A stretch of DNA of 7,172 bases, from assembly GCA_023140905.1 (NCBI GenBank), contig JAGLKS010000073.1:1-7172 (forward strand), read 5' to 3'. Below the pieces are notes generated by a model. That model ran no database searches and was not told the DNA's origin. It saw nothing but the letters and a program-made list of their open reading frames with translations. This stretch comes from Alphaproteobacteria bacterium (lineage in GTDB: Bacteria > Pseudomonadota > Alphaproteobacteria > Micavibrionales > Micavibrionaceae). Below are positions 6,144 through 7,172 of the stretch, piece after piece (position 1 is the first letter of the stretch; every line of letters begins with the position of its first letter). The translations under genes and the position numbers were made by a program.

Positions 6144-7172
6144 TTACGCAGCTTTTAGCTTTTCTGATGGATACGTCAAGATATAGTTTGAACACGCTAT
6201 CTTTATATGGTCTGGCCATATGGATTTTTTATAGACAAATAAGGCCTCAGTCTCACTACCGCCAAGATTTATATACTTGATATTGCTATTGGAATCCAAT
6301 ATGGAACCTATAACTCTTCTATATAAAAATTTATGCAAATTATTTTCTCTCCGCAGACAAATTGTTTGAGCAATGTCCCTCTGAATTGGTGAAGTTTCCA
6401 AAATATGAAAAAACGACACCAACTTGTCGTTAACATCACGAACCAAATACAATTCCTGCTTATTCCCGCCCTTAATTCTGCATACAGAATCTTTTATCAT
6501 CTTATGATTGGGGATATTTCCTTTGCTAATACGCTTTTTCCCCCATTCTTCATATAAAGCCGCTATTTCGTTTAAATGTACGTCGCTATCCCCATTTACC
6601 TTATACAACCCATAAGTAGACCCTTTATCCCTCAAAGCCTTCTTTAATCCGGTATAAACATTTTCAGTCTTTCCAGTCAAAAACTCGTCTGTTTTTATAA
6701 TAACCTCCGGGAAATTCTGAGCATCACCTTTGGTATCATTGCGCCTTCTTCCACTCAGATGTTCATAAGTGTCCACACCATGCTGGAGAAAATCCTCGCG
6801 ATAAACATCTGATACGTGTGCCAAAACCACAGGCAGACCATACTTCTGCCTCAAGCCGTGAGCATACTGAACAAAAGATTCTGCGCCGCCATTTTGTTTT
6901 ATATCTGGCCTAAGCATAACCAAACAATCATAAGAACGCGATTGCACCCGCTCATCAAGAAGCCCGTACGTCAAATAGCACGAGAAATCCCTCTCATCTA
7001 TACAATCGAACCTTTCATCCGAATAAGAGGGACTTCCCATAACATAAGCATACCAACGATGTCTGCCGAACGGCGTAAATCCAGTATTTTTCATATTAAT
7101 ATCGTAGCTGTACGTCGTCAGAGTATTTCGGACTTTGTAGGTAAAAAAATAAGGTGTGTTTTTAGCCTTTGT
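6144..7172 (-). CDS. Possible GNAT/FemAB/DUF2156-like acyltransferase, start beyond the right edge
   Basis: The reading frame is open from the right edge to the stop at 6146-6144, giving 342 visible residues. An ATG at 7094 would start a 316-residue protein, but no ribosome-binding site precedes it and the 26 codons further upstream are open and protein-like (PYFFTYKVRNTL), so the real start is probably outside the window. The C-terminal half resembles acyl- or aminoacyl-transferases of the GNAT-related FemAB/DUF2156 kind: LNEIAALYEEWGKKRIS, then LYLVRDVNDKLVSFFHIL as a paired strand region, a LRRENNLHKFLYRRVIGSI helix, and INLGGSETEALFVYKKSIWP near the end. I see no certain catalytic residue, so the assignment is tentative. 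The gene converges on the 859-residue gene with only 15 bases between the stops and no obvious hairpin there, so the two transcripts probably overlap at their ends. Confidence 0.75.
   Translation of the reverse strand, partial: TKAKNTPYFFTYKVRNTLTTYSYDINMKNTGFTPFGRHRWYAYVMGSPSYSDERFDCIDERDFSCYLTYGLLDERVQSRSYDCLVMLRPDIKQNGGAESFVQYAHGLRQKYGLPVVLAHVSDVYREDFLQHGVDTYEHLSGRRRNDTKGDAQNFPEVIIKTDEFLTGKTENVYTGLKKALRDKGSTYGLYKVNGDSDVHLNEIAALYEEWGKKRISKGNIPNHKMIKDSVCRIKGGNKQELYLVRDVNDKLVSFFHILETSPIQRDIAQTICLRRENNLHKFLYRRVIGSILDSNSNIKYINLGGSETEALFVYKKSIWPDHIKIACSNYILTYPSEKLKAA

Overview
The window looks like the junction between two integrated mobile elements in a moderately AT-rich bacterial genome, most likely proteobacterial and probably alphaproteobacterial. 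That placement is inferred. It rests on a 47-nt remnant (1908-1954, minus strand) that reads as the 3' half of an initiator tRNA-fMet gene, with an anticodon stem of the CCTGA type that I associate with alphaproteobacteria, and on an integrase of a type common in proteobacteria. No housekeeping gene is present to anchor the taxonomy.

Left part (1-1907). A tyrosine-recombinase gene on the minus strand (1630-580) has a complete R-K-H-R-H-Y catalytic set but is broken by a frameshift near 1320-1340, in its core-binding domain. Directly downstream, in a 4-base GTGA overlap, begins an unrecognised gene that runs off the left edge (583-1). Between the integrase and the tRNA remnant lie a minus-strand Rho-independent terminator (1844-1873) and a mirrored set of four GGGACA motifs (1756-1835) that look like integrase arm-type sites.

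Junction (1908-2316). The tRNA remnant carries the anticodon loop, variable loop, T arm, 3' acceptor strand and encoded CCA, but no 5' half. To its right, a different repeat (AGTGCGT, three copies, two of them 12 bp apart) takes over. When an element inserts into a tRNA gene, the displaced 3' fragment has the element on its 5' side and older DNA on its 3' side. The simplest reading is therefore two tandem islands at one tRNA-fMet locus: an older one to the left with its broken integrase, and a newer one to the right whose own integrase and intact tRNA should lie beyond the window.

Right part (2317-7172). This is island cargo. An orphan ComF-like phosphoribosyltransferase (2317-2892) and a SLOG-fold protein (2889-3449) overlap by ATGA and are surely co-transcribed; together they suggest a two-step nucleotide-ligand synthesis or breakdown module. 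After 99 bases containing an inverted repeat comes an 859-residue protein (3549-6128) that joins an N-terminal GNAT acetyltransferase, a PIN-type nuclease domain, a long middle region, and a C-terminal ASCH (PUA-like) domain. All of these folds have links to RNA. A convergent minus-strand gene (6144 to beyond 7172), possibly an acyltransferase of the GNAT/FemAB/DUF2156 fold, closes the window. The cargo has the look of a conflict or stress-response cassette, but no experimental role can be read from sequence alone.
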